64,000 nucleotides of DNA from Dysgonomonas sp. 511 (GTDB lineage Bacteria; Bacteroidota; Bacteroidia; Bacteroidales; Dysgonomonadaceae), in assembly GCF_010501105.1 (NCBI RefSeq), contig NZ_QVMQ01000012.1:34604-98603 (forward strand). Direction: 5' to 3'. Positions within the stretch are counted from its first letter, which is position 1. Each line of letters begins with the position of its first letter. This document shows positions 45,248 to 53,902 of this stretch, in pieces. The position numbers were made by a program, and so were the translations under genes. The notes under the pieces are model-generated. The model was not told the DNA's origin and did not search any database. It saw nothing but the letters and a program-made list of their open reading frames with translations.

Positions 45248-45810
45248 AACAAGACTGGAAACCGGGAACGCTTATCTATCCGCTTCCTGCAGCCATGATC
45301 AGTTGTGGCAGCGATCCGCAGGAATATAATATTATCACACTTAGCTGGTTGGGAACTATTTGCACCAACCCGCCGATGTGCTATATCTCCGTTCGCCCCG
45401 AACGTCATTCGTATGAGATAATAAAGCGCAATATGGAGTTTGTGATAAATATTACAACCGAAGAACTAGCTTATGCTACAGACTGGTGTGGGGTGAAGTC
45501 GGGTAAAGATTTTCGCAAATTCGAAGAAATGGGGCTTACCGTAGGCAAGGCTTCTGTTGTGAGTGCCCCAATTATAGAAGAATCGCCTTTGAATATAGAG
45601 TGTAGGGTAAAAGAAATACTAAGCCTTGGTTCGCACGATATGTTCATTGCCGATGTGGTGAATGTAAAAGCAGACGAGAAGTATATCGACAGCGAAACAG
45701 GCAAATTCAGTCTCGAAGATGCAAAGCCGCTGGCTTATTCGCATGGGCAATATTATGGGCTGGGCGAGAATATTGGCGGCTTTGGGTGGTCGGTAAGGAA
45801 GAAGAAGTAG
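45244..45810 (+). CDS. Flavin reductase-like protein
   Basis: 188 residues from the ATG at 45244, which overlaps the pyrI stop; an upstream in-frame ATG at 45112 lies inside pyrI and is rejected. FMN-binding split-barrel family: [59 protein letters not shown] and an ending rich in glycines. Likely NAD(P)H:FMN reductase or flavoprotein; physiological partner unknown. Position in the pyrBI operon is intriguing but unexplained. Confidence 0.85.
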   Translation: MKQDWKPGTLIYPLPAAMISCGSDPQEYNIITLSWLGTICTNPPMCYISVRPERHSYEIIKRNMEFVINITTEELAYATDWCGVKSGKDFRKFEEMGLTVGKASVVSAPIIEESPLNIECRVKEILSLGSHDMFIADVVNVKADEKYIDSETGKFSLEDAKPLAYSHGQYYGLGENIGGFGWSVRKKK

Positions 45811-45844
45811 GAGGCTTCTGTCAACCTTTAGAGCCTATATCCCT

Positions 45845-46603
45845 TTATAATTTCACCTCCAAACCATCATAAGACAAAAATACATTTTCCGGAAGTGCTT
45901 TCTGCACCTCTTCGTGCAAGCCCATGTGGTGCGACATATGTATAAAATATGCCTTCTTAGGCTTTATTCTCGCTACTATCTCAAGGGCTTCGGACAGGCT
46001 GAGGTGTGACATATGTTCTTCTATACGCAACGCATTAATAACCAGCACATCCAATCCTCGAAGATTTTCATATTCCTGTTCCGGTATTGTCTTCACATCT
46101 GTCAGGTATGCAAACCCATGGATGCGGTAGCCTAAGATTGGCAGCTTAAGATGCATCACCTGAACAGGCAATATCTCTACACCGTTTACCGAAAAAGGCT
46201 TGCCGGCATCTACCTTGTGCAACAGGAAGGTAGGTACTCCCGGATATTTATGCTCGGCAAAAGAATAAGGCATCCTGTTCTTGAGAGCCGACAGGGTCAT
46301 ATCATTTGCATATATATCTACATCGGCAAATTTGCAAAAGGGGCGCAGATCATCTATTCCTCCTACATGGTCGTAATGTTCGTGCGTGAGCAACACCCCG
46401 TTTATCTGCTTAAACTCTTCGGGCATTATCTGCTGCCTGAAATCGGGGCCGCAGTCTATCAGTAGCCGCACGCCGTCGACATCAATCAAAACAGACGCCC
46501 TTAAGCGTCTGTCTCTTTTATCTTTCGAGGTGCATACCTCACATTGGCATCCTATTTCGGGAACACCTGTCGATGTTCCTGTTCCTAAGAACTTGACAAT
46601 CAT
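45845..46603 (-). CDS. MBL-fold metallohydrolase (PhnP-like)
   Basis: 252 residues. Begins VKFLGTGTSTGVPEIGCQCEVC, with the LTHEHYDHVGGIDDLRPF metal motif (HxHxDH) and a later MSHHMG ligand. The N-terminal GTSTGVP and Cys pair are typical of the PhnP/phosphoribosyl cyclic phosphodiesterase group; no phn operon is nearby, so the substrate is open. Convergent with the flavin reductase gene, 34 bases away. Confidence 0.87.
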   Translation of the reverse strand: MIVKFLGTGTSTGVPEIGCQCEVCTSKDKRDRRLRASVLIDVDGVRLLIDCGPDFRQQIMPEEFKQINGVLLTHEHYDHVGGIDDLRPFCKFADVDIYANDMTLSALKNRMPYSFAEHKYPGVPTFLLHKVDAGKPFSVNGVEILPVQVMHLKLPILGYRIHGFAYLTDVKTIPEQEYENLRGLDVLVINALRIEEHMSHLSLSEALEIVARIKPKKAYFIHMSHHMGLHEEVQKALPENVFLSYDGLEVKL

Positions 46604-46629
46604 CCTATATCGTTTTCTTTTACAGGTTG

Positions 46630-47595
46630 TTATTTATCGTAAACCAGTATCCACAAGTCGTCTAAAGGCAGTCCGTATTTAGCTATCCTGCGCGATTTCG
46701 ATATATTTGCGGTATATCTGGATGTGAACTCTTCCATCTTTTTAGTTGCTACTGTCTGGTTGTCGGAGGTAATCAGTATCGTGTAGAATATTCCCTGATT
46801 ATTCTTAACTACTACAGCTTGCTCTCCTAGTCCGTTGAAGGTGCGTTTAGCATATTCGGCATTGTTTTGCTTGTTGAATGATCCTATCACAATGCTGTAT
46901 TTTTTCATCAAGTCCCGGTCTTTTTCATTCACAAAGGTTACAGGCGTATTCCTGAACAACTTCCAGTCCTCGTTTAGGAAACGGCTTCCGGTTGCTTTTC
47001 TTGCTTCTAGCGTAGCTTTGTTTTCTTGTTCCTTTGTCAATTCTTTTTTTACAGGCTCAGGTTCTTTCTTTGCAACCGTTTTCTTCTTCGTCGATTTTGT
47101 TTCTATAGGAGCTAACGCAGCTTCGACGTCTTTCTTGTCGAACGATCCTTGTCCGATAAGCGCGGCAGCAGACGAGTGGTCATATACTATCTTATTTGTC
47201 TTTTTCGGAATTCCGGGTATTGTTGGCTCTGGTATTCCTTTGCCTACAGGTGGATCTCTTTCGAGGTACTCGTCGCAACCAAACAGGGCTTTCGATGCCG
47301 ATGACTCGCGGTCGAGTTCAAGGGTTACGACAGGATTCAACAGCGATTTGCCTCCTTTTGTTATATCTGTTACTGCAACCATATTTTTCATTACCGAATC
47401 TAACTCGGCAACGGAGATTGTATCTAATATGACATCGGTATCGGCAACATTGGTTTTTACAACAGAAATATTCCTATGAGCCTTATTCATCGACTTATAT
47501 AGATTCCTGTATTTACCTCCTGTAATTTGCGCGTTCGAAGGAATGGCTATAAAAAGGCTTATAGCAAGTAAAGTTGTGTAATATGTTATTTTCAT
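46630..47595 (-). CDS. Exported SPOR-domain protein
   Basis: 321 residues. Signal peptide ends near residue 22 (SNAQ). Middle region is low complexity, with a Lys/Glu-rich stretch (TKSTKKKTVAKKEPEPVKKE). The C-terminal SPOR domain (about 230-321) starts KKYSIVIGSFNKQNNAEYAK and ends YGLPLDDLWILVYDK. SPOR domains bind denuded peptidoglycan glycans, so a role at the septum or wall is likely. A second SPOR protein with the same ending follows upstream. Confidence 0.83.
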   Translation of the reverse strand: MKITYYTTLLAISLFIAIPSNAQITGGKYRNLYKSMNKAHRNISVVKTNVADTDVILDTISVAELDSVMKNMVAVTDITKGGKSLLNPVVTLELDRESSASKALFGCDEYLERDPPVGKGIPEPTIPGIPKKTNKIVYDHSSAAALIGQGSFDKKDVEAALAPIETKSTKKKTVAKKEPEPVKKELTKEQENKATLEARKATGSRFLNEDWKLFRNTPVTFVNEKDRDLMKKYSIVIGSFNKQNNAEYAKRTFNGLGEQAVVVKNNQGIFYTILITSDNQTVATKKMEEFTSRYTANISKSRRIAKYGLPLDDLWILVYDK

Positions 47596-47655
47596 AAACC
47601 CAGATTTCTACAAGGTAAAATGTCTTCTTTAATCTTAATTTCTAATAAGATAGTA

Positions 47656-47685
47656 CAAAGATATAAAAAATAGAAAGCAAACAAA
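47656..47685 (-). promoter_or_regulatory. Promoter of the first SPOR gene
   Basis: Minus strand TTTG (47682-47685), 18 bases, TATCTTTG (47656-47663); leader about 55 bases. Confidence 0.55.
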
Positions 47686-47793
47686 TCCTCTTTAGTCATA
47701 AACTTTTGAATAGCGGGTACTTTTAAGATTTGGATCAGGAAGTTTTGTCTAACTCTACGCAAGTGCAACAGGCTTATAATTACGAAACAAAAA

Positions 47794-47818
47794 GGAGATA
47801 ACCGCTCCGGCTATCTCC
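47794..47818 (-). terminator. Intrinsic terminator of the second SPOR gene
   Basis: GGAGATA and TATCTCC flank a CCG/CGG-containing loop; on the minus strand followed by TTTTTG. Confidence 0.7.
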
Positions 47819-47844
47819 TTCCTACTATTTTTTATTATATTTTT

Positions 47845-48378
47845 TTAATATTCCCTTTGCAATATCCACCAGTCGTTGAACGGAATACCATAACGGCTTT
47901 TAAGTGTAGCTATGTCGCTCGACGATAGGTAATTGTTCAGAATTTCATTCTTCTTGGCAACTGCCTGTTCTTTCGATTCGTAGCTAGCAACAATAACACG
48001 GTACATTCCTTGTTCGTTGCGGGCAAGAATTACATTGTAGCCATCGTTGGTGAAACGTTGTTTCAACGATTCGGCTCCCGGTTTCATCGCCATGGCAGCT
48101 ACTACTACGCTGTACAATTTGAGGTTGTTAGCATCCGATTCGTAAACAGGTTCTACTTTTTCTTTTCTCACCGATTCGGTAGAGCTTGAATATGAAGGGC
48201 TGGTTGCAGGTTTAGATACAGATGCAACTTCATCGTCGGTAGTAGAAATCGTGTTGTCATCCATCTCCCTATCTTTAGCTGCTTCGTATATGCTTTTATA
48301 GGCACTTTGTTTGGGCTTACAAGAACCGAATGCTATAACAAAAGAAGCAACGACACCAATTAAAATCAATTTTTTCAT
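47845..48378 (-). CDS. SPOR-domain lipoprotein
   Basis: About 177 residues. I start at the ATG at 48378 (MKKLILIGVV) because it yields a lipoprotein signal with lipobox AFGSC and lies just after a promoter; the longer upstream frame would include that promoter. After a Ser-rich linker, the SPOR domain (about 95-177) has LYSVVVAAMAMKPGAESLKQ and ends YGIPFNDWWILQREY, near-identical in layout to the adjacent SPOR protein. Likely wall-associated. Confidence 0.83.
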   Translation of the reverse strand: MKKLILIGVVASFVIAFGSCKPKQSAYKSIYEAAKDREMDDNTISTTDDEVASVSKPATSPSYSSSTESVRKEKVEPVYESDANNLKLYSVVVAAMAMKPGAESLKQRFTNDGYNVILARNEQGMYRVIVASYESKEQAVAKKNEILNNYLSSSDIATLKSRYGIPFNDWWILQREY

Positions 48379-48413
48379 AAGGTATTCTTTATCGTTAATT
48401 TTACTATATTTCG

Positions 48414-48441
48414 CAAATTTAATATATTCTGTCTTATACAA
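48414..48441 (-). promoter_or_regulatory. Promoter of the SPOR lipoprotein gene
   Basis: Minus strand TTG (48439-48441), 17 bases, TAAATTTG (48414-48421). Supports the downstream start codon. Confidence 0.45.
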
Positions 48442-48477
48442 TAACAGTTTATTCGTTCAAATAGTTTGAATTTTACT

Positions 48478-49749
48478 TTAATTAATATATTCAAAACCTG
48501 TATATGGCACTAATGCTGCCGGTATACGGATGCCTTCTGCGGTTTGGTTATTCTCCAGCAGTGCTGCGACGATGCGGGGCAAAGCCAGTGCGCTGCCATT
48601 TAATGTGTGTGCCAGTTGTATCTTTTTGTCCTCATCGCGATAACGACATTTCAGGCGGTTGGCCTGATAGCTTTCGAAATTGGACACAGAACTGACTTCC
48701 AACCATCGCTTTTGTGCTGCCGAATATACTTCGAAGTCGAATGTGAGAGCCGATGTAAAGCTCATGTCGCCGCCACAGAGACGGAGTATGCGCCACGGCA
48801 ATTCCAGTTCTTCTACCAATGTTTGTACATAAGCTACCATTTCTTTTAGCGACTGGTAAGAATGCTCCGGCTTATCGATGCGGACAATCTCCACCTTGTC
48901 GAACTGGTGCAAACGGTTTAGCCCACGTACATCTTTTCCGTACGAACCTGCTTCGCGCCGAAAACAAGCCGAATAGGCTGTATTCATCACCGGCAGATCA
49001 TTCGCTTCGAGAATCACATCGCGGTAGATATTCGTTACTGGTATTTCGGCAGTAGGAATCAGGTAAAGGTCGTCGGCTACGGCGTGGTACATTTGCCCCT
49101 CTTTGTCGGGCAGATTACCTGTTCCATATCCCGATGTTGCATTTACCACATATGGTGGCTGCACTTCCATATAGCCTGCCTCGCGTGCCTTATCCAGAAA
49201 GAAGTTTATAAGGGCACGTTGCAATCGCGCACCTTTTCCTTTATAAACTGGGAAGCCTGCTCCTGAAATTTTCACTCCCAACTCGAAATCTATAAGGTCG
49301 TATTTCTTTGCCAGTTCCCAGTGAGGTTGTGCTTCTTCGCCCAATTCGGGAACAACGCCCCCTGTCCTTTCCACAACATTGTCTTCCGCTGTACGGCCTT
49401 CGGGAACTTCGTCGGACGGCATATTGGGAATCTGGACAAGCAAATCTTGCAGGTCTTGTTCTGCCTGGCGCAGTGTGTCCTCCAATATCTTATTCTGCCC
49501 TTTTATTTCGGCCACAGTACTTTTAGCTGCTTCGGCCTCTGCCTTTTTGCCTTCTTTCATTAGTTGTCCTATCTGTTTAGACAGGCTATTGGCCTCGGCA
49601 AGACTTGTATCTAATGTGGTCTGCGTTCTTTTACGGAGTTGATCAAGCTCCAATACTTTTTGTATTATTTCACCGGCATCGAAGTGTTTCTTTGCCAGTT
49701 TTTTTATTACGAGCTCAGGGTTCTCGCTGATAGTTTTCAATGTCAGCAT
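48478..49749 (-). CDS. serS: Seryl-tRNA synthetase
   Basis: 423 residues. The N-terminal long coiled-coil arm (about 30-100) that grips the tRNA-Ser variable arm is followed by a class II core: motif 2 FRREAGSYGKDVRGLNRLHQF, and motif 3 near the end with NGSALALPRIVAALLENNQ. Charges tRNA-Ser, and tRNA-Sec where one exists. Normal length. Confidence 0.97.
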   Translation of the reverse strand: MLTLKTISENPELVIKKLAKKHFDAGEIIQKVLELDQLRKRTQTTLDTSLAEANSLSKQIGQLMKEGKKAEAEAAKSTVAEIKGQNKILEDTLRQAEQDLQDLLVQIPNMPSDEVPEGRTAEDNVVERTGGVVPELGEEAQPHWELAKKYDLIDFELGVKISGAGFPVYKGKGARLQRALINFFLDKAREAGYMEVQPPYVVNATSGYGTGNLPDKEGQMYHAVADDLYLIPTAEIPVTNIYRDVILEANDLPVMNTAYSACFRREAGSYGKDVRGLNRLHQFDKVEIVRIDKPEHSYQSLKEMVAYVQTLVEELELPWRILRLCGGDMSFTSALTFDFEVYSAAQKRWLEVSSVSNFESYQANRLKCRYRDEDKKIQLAHTLNGSALALPRIVAALLENNQTAEGIRIPAALVPYTGFEYIN

Positions 49750-49772
49750 ACACGTATTTTTAATTTTAGCTG

Positions 49773-49780
49773 CAAAGTTA
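49773..49780 (-). promoter_or_regulatory. -7 element of serS
   Basis: TAACTTTG on the minus strand, 24 bases before the serS ATG; no -33 match. Confidence 0.4.
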
Positions 49781-49849
49781 ACATTTACTCATTAGTTATA
49801 TGTTTTTTTGAAGAAAATTTTATTTAATCCGCTCTACTAGCCTTCGGCC

Positions 49850-52096
49850 TCACTCTTTCGGCATTTCACCCAGGTGCTTACGAAGGGCAGCACGTTGATA
49901 AGCGGCATCGGGATTGTCGAGTAAGTCTACAACCTTGTTCAATAATGCTTTTACTTCGTTGCCTGTCAGGTCTTTGTTTGCCAAAGCTATATCCATTACC
50001 GAATTGGCTGCATTTTGCTGTAAAGCTTTATCGTCCAGATATTTTCCGGCTAGCAACAATGCTTGCAGGTTCTTTACATTGCCCAAATGCTTCAAAATCT
50101 GGTTCTTTTGCTTATCTGTTTTTGCTATATCGAGCGCTTTGGCAAAAGATTCGGCACGAAGCCCTGCATCGAGTTTCGGCGATGCCGATAATTCTATATA
50201 GCGGTTCAAAGCCCGGTCGAAATAAGCTGAACCGGAAGCATCTTTGGCTATTGCATACAGTTTGGTGGTAGCTTCCTGTCCTTCGAAACTTAACAAAGAC
50301 GAGAATGCAATGTCTTTGTCGGTTCCTGCCTTACTATCAAATTTATCTGAAATGATTTCCAGAGCTTTAGCATCGCCGGTAGCAGCCAGTATAGGGTAAT
50401 AAAGGTGTTCTTTTGCTGCACCTGCGGTCTCCATTTGCTTGATAATCAATGCCGCCTGCCTATCGGGGGTATAATTTGACAATAATTCGGTAATCGCCTG
50501 CTGAACAGGCACAATAGTAGCCTCGTCGCCTTCTTCCAACAGTGGGTATAGTTTCGACATATTTTCTATTGTCACCACATCTTTCAGGGCTTGGTATGCT
50601 GCCGCTTTCACTTCGGGCGAGGTTGATTTAAGTTGTTCCATAACCAGCTTTTCCTGATAGGTGGATTTACGCTGAGCTATCAGTTGCAAACCGGCTACTT
50701 TTCCTATATCCGATGCTTCGGGCATTATTTGCTCTATTTCGTACGACATATCCAGAGCAAAAGCCGAAAGTCCCTCTTTTGCCGGTTCGACTATCTGTTT
50801 GTCGCTCTCGGTAAACAAGTTGACCAGCACCTGCCCTGCAAGGTTGTCATCCATTGCCGAAAGCAGCCTGATGGCTGTTTGTTTTACAGGCATCGAGGTT
50901 TTCTTCTTTTCTTTTTCGTCTATCAGCACCGTACCCAATACTTGTATCAGGGATTTAGCCCCATCATTTTTAGCTACGAGGCGTACATCATCTATAAAGC
51001 GTTTTTTCTTGGCATCCTTCATGTCTACCATAAACTGGTTCATCACATCTATTCGTACATCGTCCGATTTGGAGTCTTGTATCAGTTTGGCCAATTCGAT
51101 ATATGTACCCAGCTTTGGATTAGCCGATGCTATCGACAATGCTGCAACGCGATATTTACGGTCGTTGTCTTTCATTGCTGTAGTTATCAGTTTTGTGATA
51201 TCCATAGGTTTGGCTGCAACCTGTATTTCAAATGCGGCAATGCGCGTTTGTATCTGCCCTGCTTTTTCGGCATTTTTCATCAAGTCGGCAGCCGCTTTTT
51301 CGGCTTCTTTTACATCTTTTTGCGCCAATACTCTTTTTATCAAGGCGATATAAGCTTCTGTTGCGCCTGTTTTTTCCATTGCATAGCCGGCTTTGTCTGC
51401 CATAAGAGCAAGGTCGGTGAGCGAACTTTTTGTTCCTACCCTGCCAAGTGCATAGAGTACTGCTTTTTGCAGGTTTTCGTCGCTGCTGCCCAATAAGGTT
51501 TTTAGCGATGGTTCGGCAGATTGCAGTTGTATTTCGCCAATAGCCATGACGATATCTTTTTTCAACTTCTCGTTTGTCGTTTTGTCGAGGGCATTCAATA
51601 AAGCTTCCCCGCTTTCGGGTGTATTGATAGCTGCTAAAGCGCGCGAAGCCGGCCCGCCAAGCGATTCGTCGCTGAGGTATGAAGTTAGTTTTGCCACCGA
51701 CTCTTCCCTGCCGGTAATTTCGAGCTGGCGGATAACAAACGCTTTTATCTCCCTGTCGCTTACCTGATCCAAGGCTTTTGTATAGCCGGTTGCCACAGTC
51801 ATGCGGGGCATATCTACTTTGAGCCCTGTAATATAGTGCGACAGGCCGCTAAGGACGTATTCTACGGCAGCGTTGCTGCCCTGTCCCGGAGGGTGCAGCC
51901 GTTTTACTAACTGTATTACACCTTCTTCGCCTGTAGCAGCCAGTTGTTTCATCAACTGATTATAGCTGTCTCCTTTTTGAGCAGGCATTTCTGCCAAAAT
52001 GCCGTCGATGGTAGTTTGTACTGCCTGTTTATCTTGGGCAAAAACCATCGCTGAGCATATCAGCATGATTGCTATCAATGAATATATTTTTTTCAT
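49850..52096 (-). CDS. Exported HEAT-repeat protein
   Basis: 748 residues with a signal peptide (cleavage after VFAQ, residue 21), then an almost continuous alpha-solenoid of HEAT/PBS-lyase-type repeats: GGPASRALAAINTPESGEAL, KKDIVMAIGEIQLQSAEPSL, LQKAVLYALGRVGTKSSL and later copies to the C-terminus. No enzymatic motif; probably a periplasmic scaffold. It follows the Tat-exported oxidoreductase gene by 25 bases, so the two are probably co-transcribed and may act together. Confidence 0.85.
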   Translation of the reverse strand: MKKIYSLIAIMLICSAMVFAQDKQAVQTTIDGILAEMPAQKGDSYNQLMKQLAATGEEGVIQLVKRLHPPGQGSNAAVEYVLSGLSHYITGLKVDMPRMTVATGYTKALDQVSDREIKAFVIRQLEITGREESVAKLTSYLSDESLGGPASRALAAINTPESGEALLNALDKTTNEKLKKDIVMAIGEIQLQSAEPSLKTLLGSSDENLQKAVLYALGRVGTKSSLTDLALMADKAGYAMEKTGATEAYIALIKRVLAQKDVKEAEKAAADLMKNAEKAGQIQTRIAAFEIQVAAKPMDITKLITTAMKDNDRKYRVAALSIASANPKLGTYIELAKLIQDSKSDDVRIDVMNQFMVDMKDAKKKRFIDDVRLVAKNDGAKSLIQVLGTVLIDEKEKKKTSMPVKQTAIRLLSAMDDNLAGQVLVNLFTESDKQIVEPAKEGLSAFALDMSYEIEQIMPEASDIGKVAGLQLIAQRKSTYQEKLVMEQLKSTSPEVKAAAYQALKDVVTIENMSKLYPLLEEGDEATIVPVQQAITELLSNYTPDRQAALIIKQMETAGAAKEHLYYPILAATGDAKALEIISDKFDSKAGTDKDIAFSSLLSFEGQEATTKLYAIAKDASGSAYFDRALNRYIELSASPKLDAGLRAESFAKALDIAKTDKQKNQILKHLGNVKNLQALLLAGKYLDDKALQQNAANSVMDIALANKDLTGNEVKALLNKVVDLLDNPDAAYQRAALRKHLGEMPKE

Positions 52097-52121
52097 ATAT
52101 ATAGTGTTCCTGATTATAAAA

Positions 52122-53381
52122 TTAGATATTCCAAGGTGAACGCATCGGCTGATCCAAAAGCCTGTTTGCAGCCTCGTCGTTAATAAACTTGAGTTTTACC
52201 GGATCGAAATGCAGGGTACGGTTGAGACGCAAGGCAACGATTCCCATATTTACGATGGTTGCCGAGCGGAAACCGTTTTGCTCGTTCAGTGCAAACGGCT
52301 TGCGGGTTTTCACGCTTTCGATGAAATCGGTGACTTGTTCTTCCGGCTCGGGGAATGCAGCCAGTTTCTTTTCCCAATCGGGGATATCGCAAACGAAGTT
52401 TTTATAAACATTACCGTTAGGCCCTGAAATGTATGGTGTGTTAGGGTCGCCATAGTCTTCTCCCCATAATACAATCTGGCATCCGTCTTCGTAGGTGTAT
52501 GTTATCGAACGCCATGTGCCTATGGCATCGGGATGCTGCTGAGGCGCATCTACTTCTACTTTTACAGGGCTGGTATTGTCTTTGCCCAATATATATTGCA
52601 CAGGGTCGATATAATGTTGTCCCATATCGCCCAGGCCGCCGCCATCGTAGTCCCAATAGCCACGGAAAGTAGCATGTACACGGTGCGGGTTGTAAGGCTT
52701 GTATGGCGCAGGCCCCAGCCACATATCGTAATCCAGTTCGGCAGGAACAGGCTCAGGTTTGAGGTCGGTATTGCCTACCCAGAAGAATTTCCAGTTGAAG
52801 CCTGTATGCTGGCCGATTGTTACCTTCAAAGGCCAGCCCAACATACCGCTTTGCACGAGCTTCTTAAGCGGTCTTACGGGTGTGCCCAACCCATAGAAGT
52901 TGTCGGTAAAGCGGAACCATGTATTCAGCCGGAACATGCTTCCATATTGTTTTACGGCTTCCATCACGCGCTTGCCTTCGCCTATAGTGCGTGTCATGGG
53001 CTTTTCGCACCAGATATCTTTTCCGGCTTTGGCTGCTTCTACCGACATAATGCCATGCCAGTGCGGAGGGGTGGCTATATGTACGATATCTACATTCTTG
53101 TCGAGTATCAGGTCGCGGAAATCGTGGTAGGCTGCTATCTTTTCTTTCACAAGGTTCAACCCCAGTTCGAGGTGCTTTTTGTCTACATCGCACACTGCTA
53201 CGAGGCGTGTGCCGGCATAGTCGACGTGGCCGCGTCCCATGTTCCCGGTTCCGATAATTCCTTTCGTCAACTGGTCGCTCGGTGCCAGATAGCCGTTGCC
53301 CAATACATGACGAGGTACAATAGTGAGGGCTGCCAGACATCCCACTGTTTTTAAAAAATCCCTTCTGTTAGTCTTTGCCAT
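52122..53381 (-). CDS. Tat-exported Gfo/Idh/MocA family oxidoreductase
   Basis: 419 residues. Twin-arginine signal TNRRDFLKTVG followed by a hydrophobic stretch to about residue 28. Rossmann NAD(P)-binding region IIGTGNMGRGHVDYAG, then VDIVHIATPPHWHGIMSVEAA and the catalytic EKPMTRT lysine motif. The C-terminal part, GYWDYDGGGLGDMGQHYIDP, is typical of exported members. Some Bacteroides relatives oxidise glycosides at C3 in keto-glycoside pathways; that function is a hypothesis here. Tat export suggests folding with its dinucleotide before translocation. Confidence 0.9.
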   Translation of the reverse strand: MAKTNRRDFLKTVGCLAALTIVPRHVLGNGYLAPSDQLTKGIIGTGNMGRGHVDYAGTRLVAVCDVDKKHLELGLNLVKEKIAAYHDFRDLILDKNVDIVHIATPPHWHGIMSVEAAKAGKDIWCEKPMTRTIGEGKRVMEAVKQYGSMFRLNTWFRFTDNFYGLGTPVRPLKKLVQSGMLGWPLKVTIGQHTGFNWKFFWVGNTDLKPEPVPAELDYDMWLGPAPYKPYNPHRVHATFRGYWDYDGGGLGDMGQHYIDPVQYILGKDNTSPVKVEVDAPQQHPDAIGTWRSITYTYEDGCQIVLWGEDYGDPNTPYISGPNGNVYKNFVCDIPDWEKKLAAFPEPEEQVTDFIESVKTRKPFALNEQNGFRSATIVNMGIVALRLNRTLHFDPVKLKFINDEAANRLLDQPMRSPWNI

Positions 53382-53584
53382 AATTAGATTTGATGGGCTC
53401 CGAAAGATGGCTACCGGTTGCAGAGTGGCAAGCCAGCTTTCGAAATGTTATTGATTTTTTTGAGTGTTTTTATTAAGTTCCGAAAATACTAAAAAAGATG
53501 GAAAACGAGGGTATAAAAGATTGGTTTATTTCTATGTGTTTATTTAATATCTCTAATTTTTACAAAGAAGTTGTTTCCCTTCTG

Positions 53585-53755
53585 AGGGCAAACGCATGAA
53601 ATTTACCCAAACTCAATTCTGAGCTTTGTAGGGGCGAATTATCATTCGCCCGGAATAGGGGAAATCTGCGGGCGAATGATAATTGACTCCGTCGATTTTC
53701 AATTCGCCCCTACAGTAGTCAAAACTGGAATATCATTTTTTCATGCGTTTGCCCT
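53585..53755. mobile_element. MITE-like element, family A, copy 2 (inverted relative to copy 1)
   Basis: 171 bp. Ends AGGGCAAACGCATGAAA and TTTCATGCGTTTGCCCT are perfect 17-bp inverted repeats. Compared in the same orientation with copy 1, it is nearly identical except for an insertion of about 20 bases (around 53682-53702) that interrupts one arm of the central palindrome. Flanks TTTCCCTTCTG (53574-53584) and TTTTCCTTCTG (53757-53767) form an 11-bp target duplication with one mismatch. Confidence 0.75.
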
Positions 53756-53770
53756 GTTTTCCTTCTGAGC

Positions 53771-53805
53771 CTGTTTGAATTTTAACGAAAATCTTTTTTA
53801 CAGAG
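53771..53805. repeat. Half copy of the family B hairpin repeat
   Basis: GTTTGAATTTTAACGAAAAT followed by CTTTTTTACAG; matches one arm of the 5288-5472 element and directly adjoins the family A element. The remainder of the 53382-53902 gap has no other recognisable feature apart from the terminator. Confidence 0.6.
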
Positions 53806-53825
53806 CCTTGCCGAGAAAAAATGAA

Positions 53826-53859
53826 GACGGGTGATTGGAATTTTCTCCAATCACCCGTC
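53826..53859. terminator. Strong 14-bp terminator hairpin
   Basis: GACGGGTGATTGGA (53826-53839) and TCCAATCACCCGTC (53846-53859) pair perfectly with a six-base loop. On the minus strand the hairpin is followed by TTCATTTTTTC, fitting termination of the lipoprotein gene at 53903. Confidence 0.8.
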
Positions 53860-53902
53860 TATTTTGTGTGTAGCTTATTCTAAGCCCTAACCTTATGGTG
53901 GG

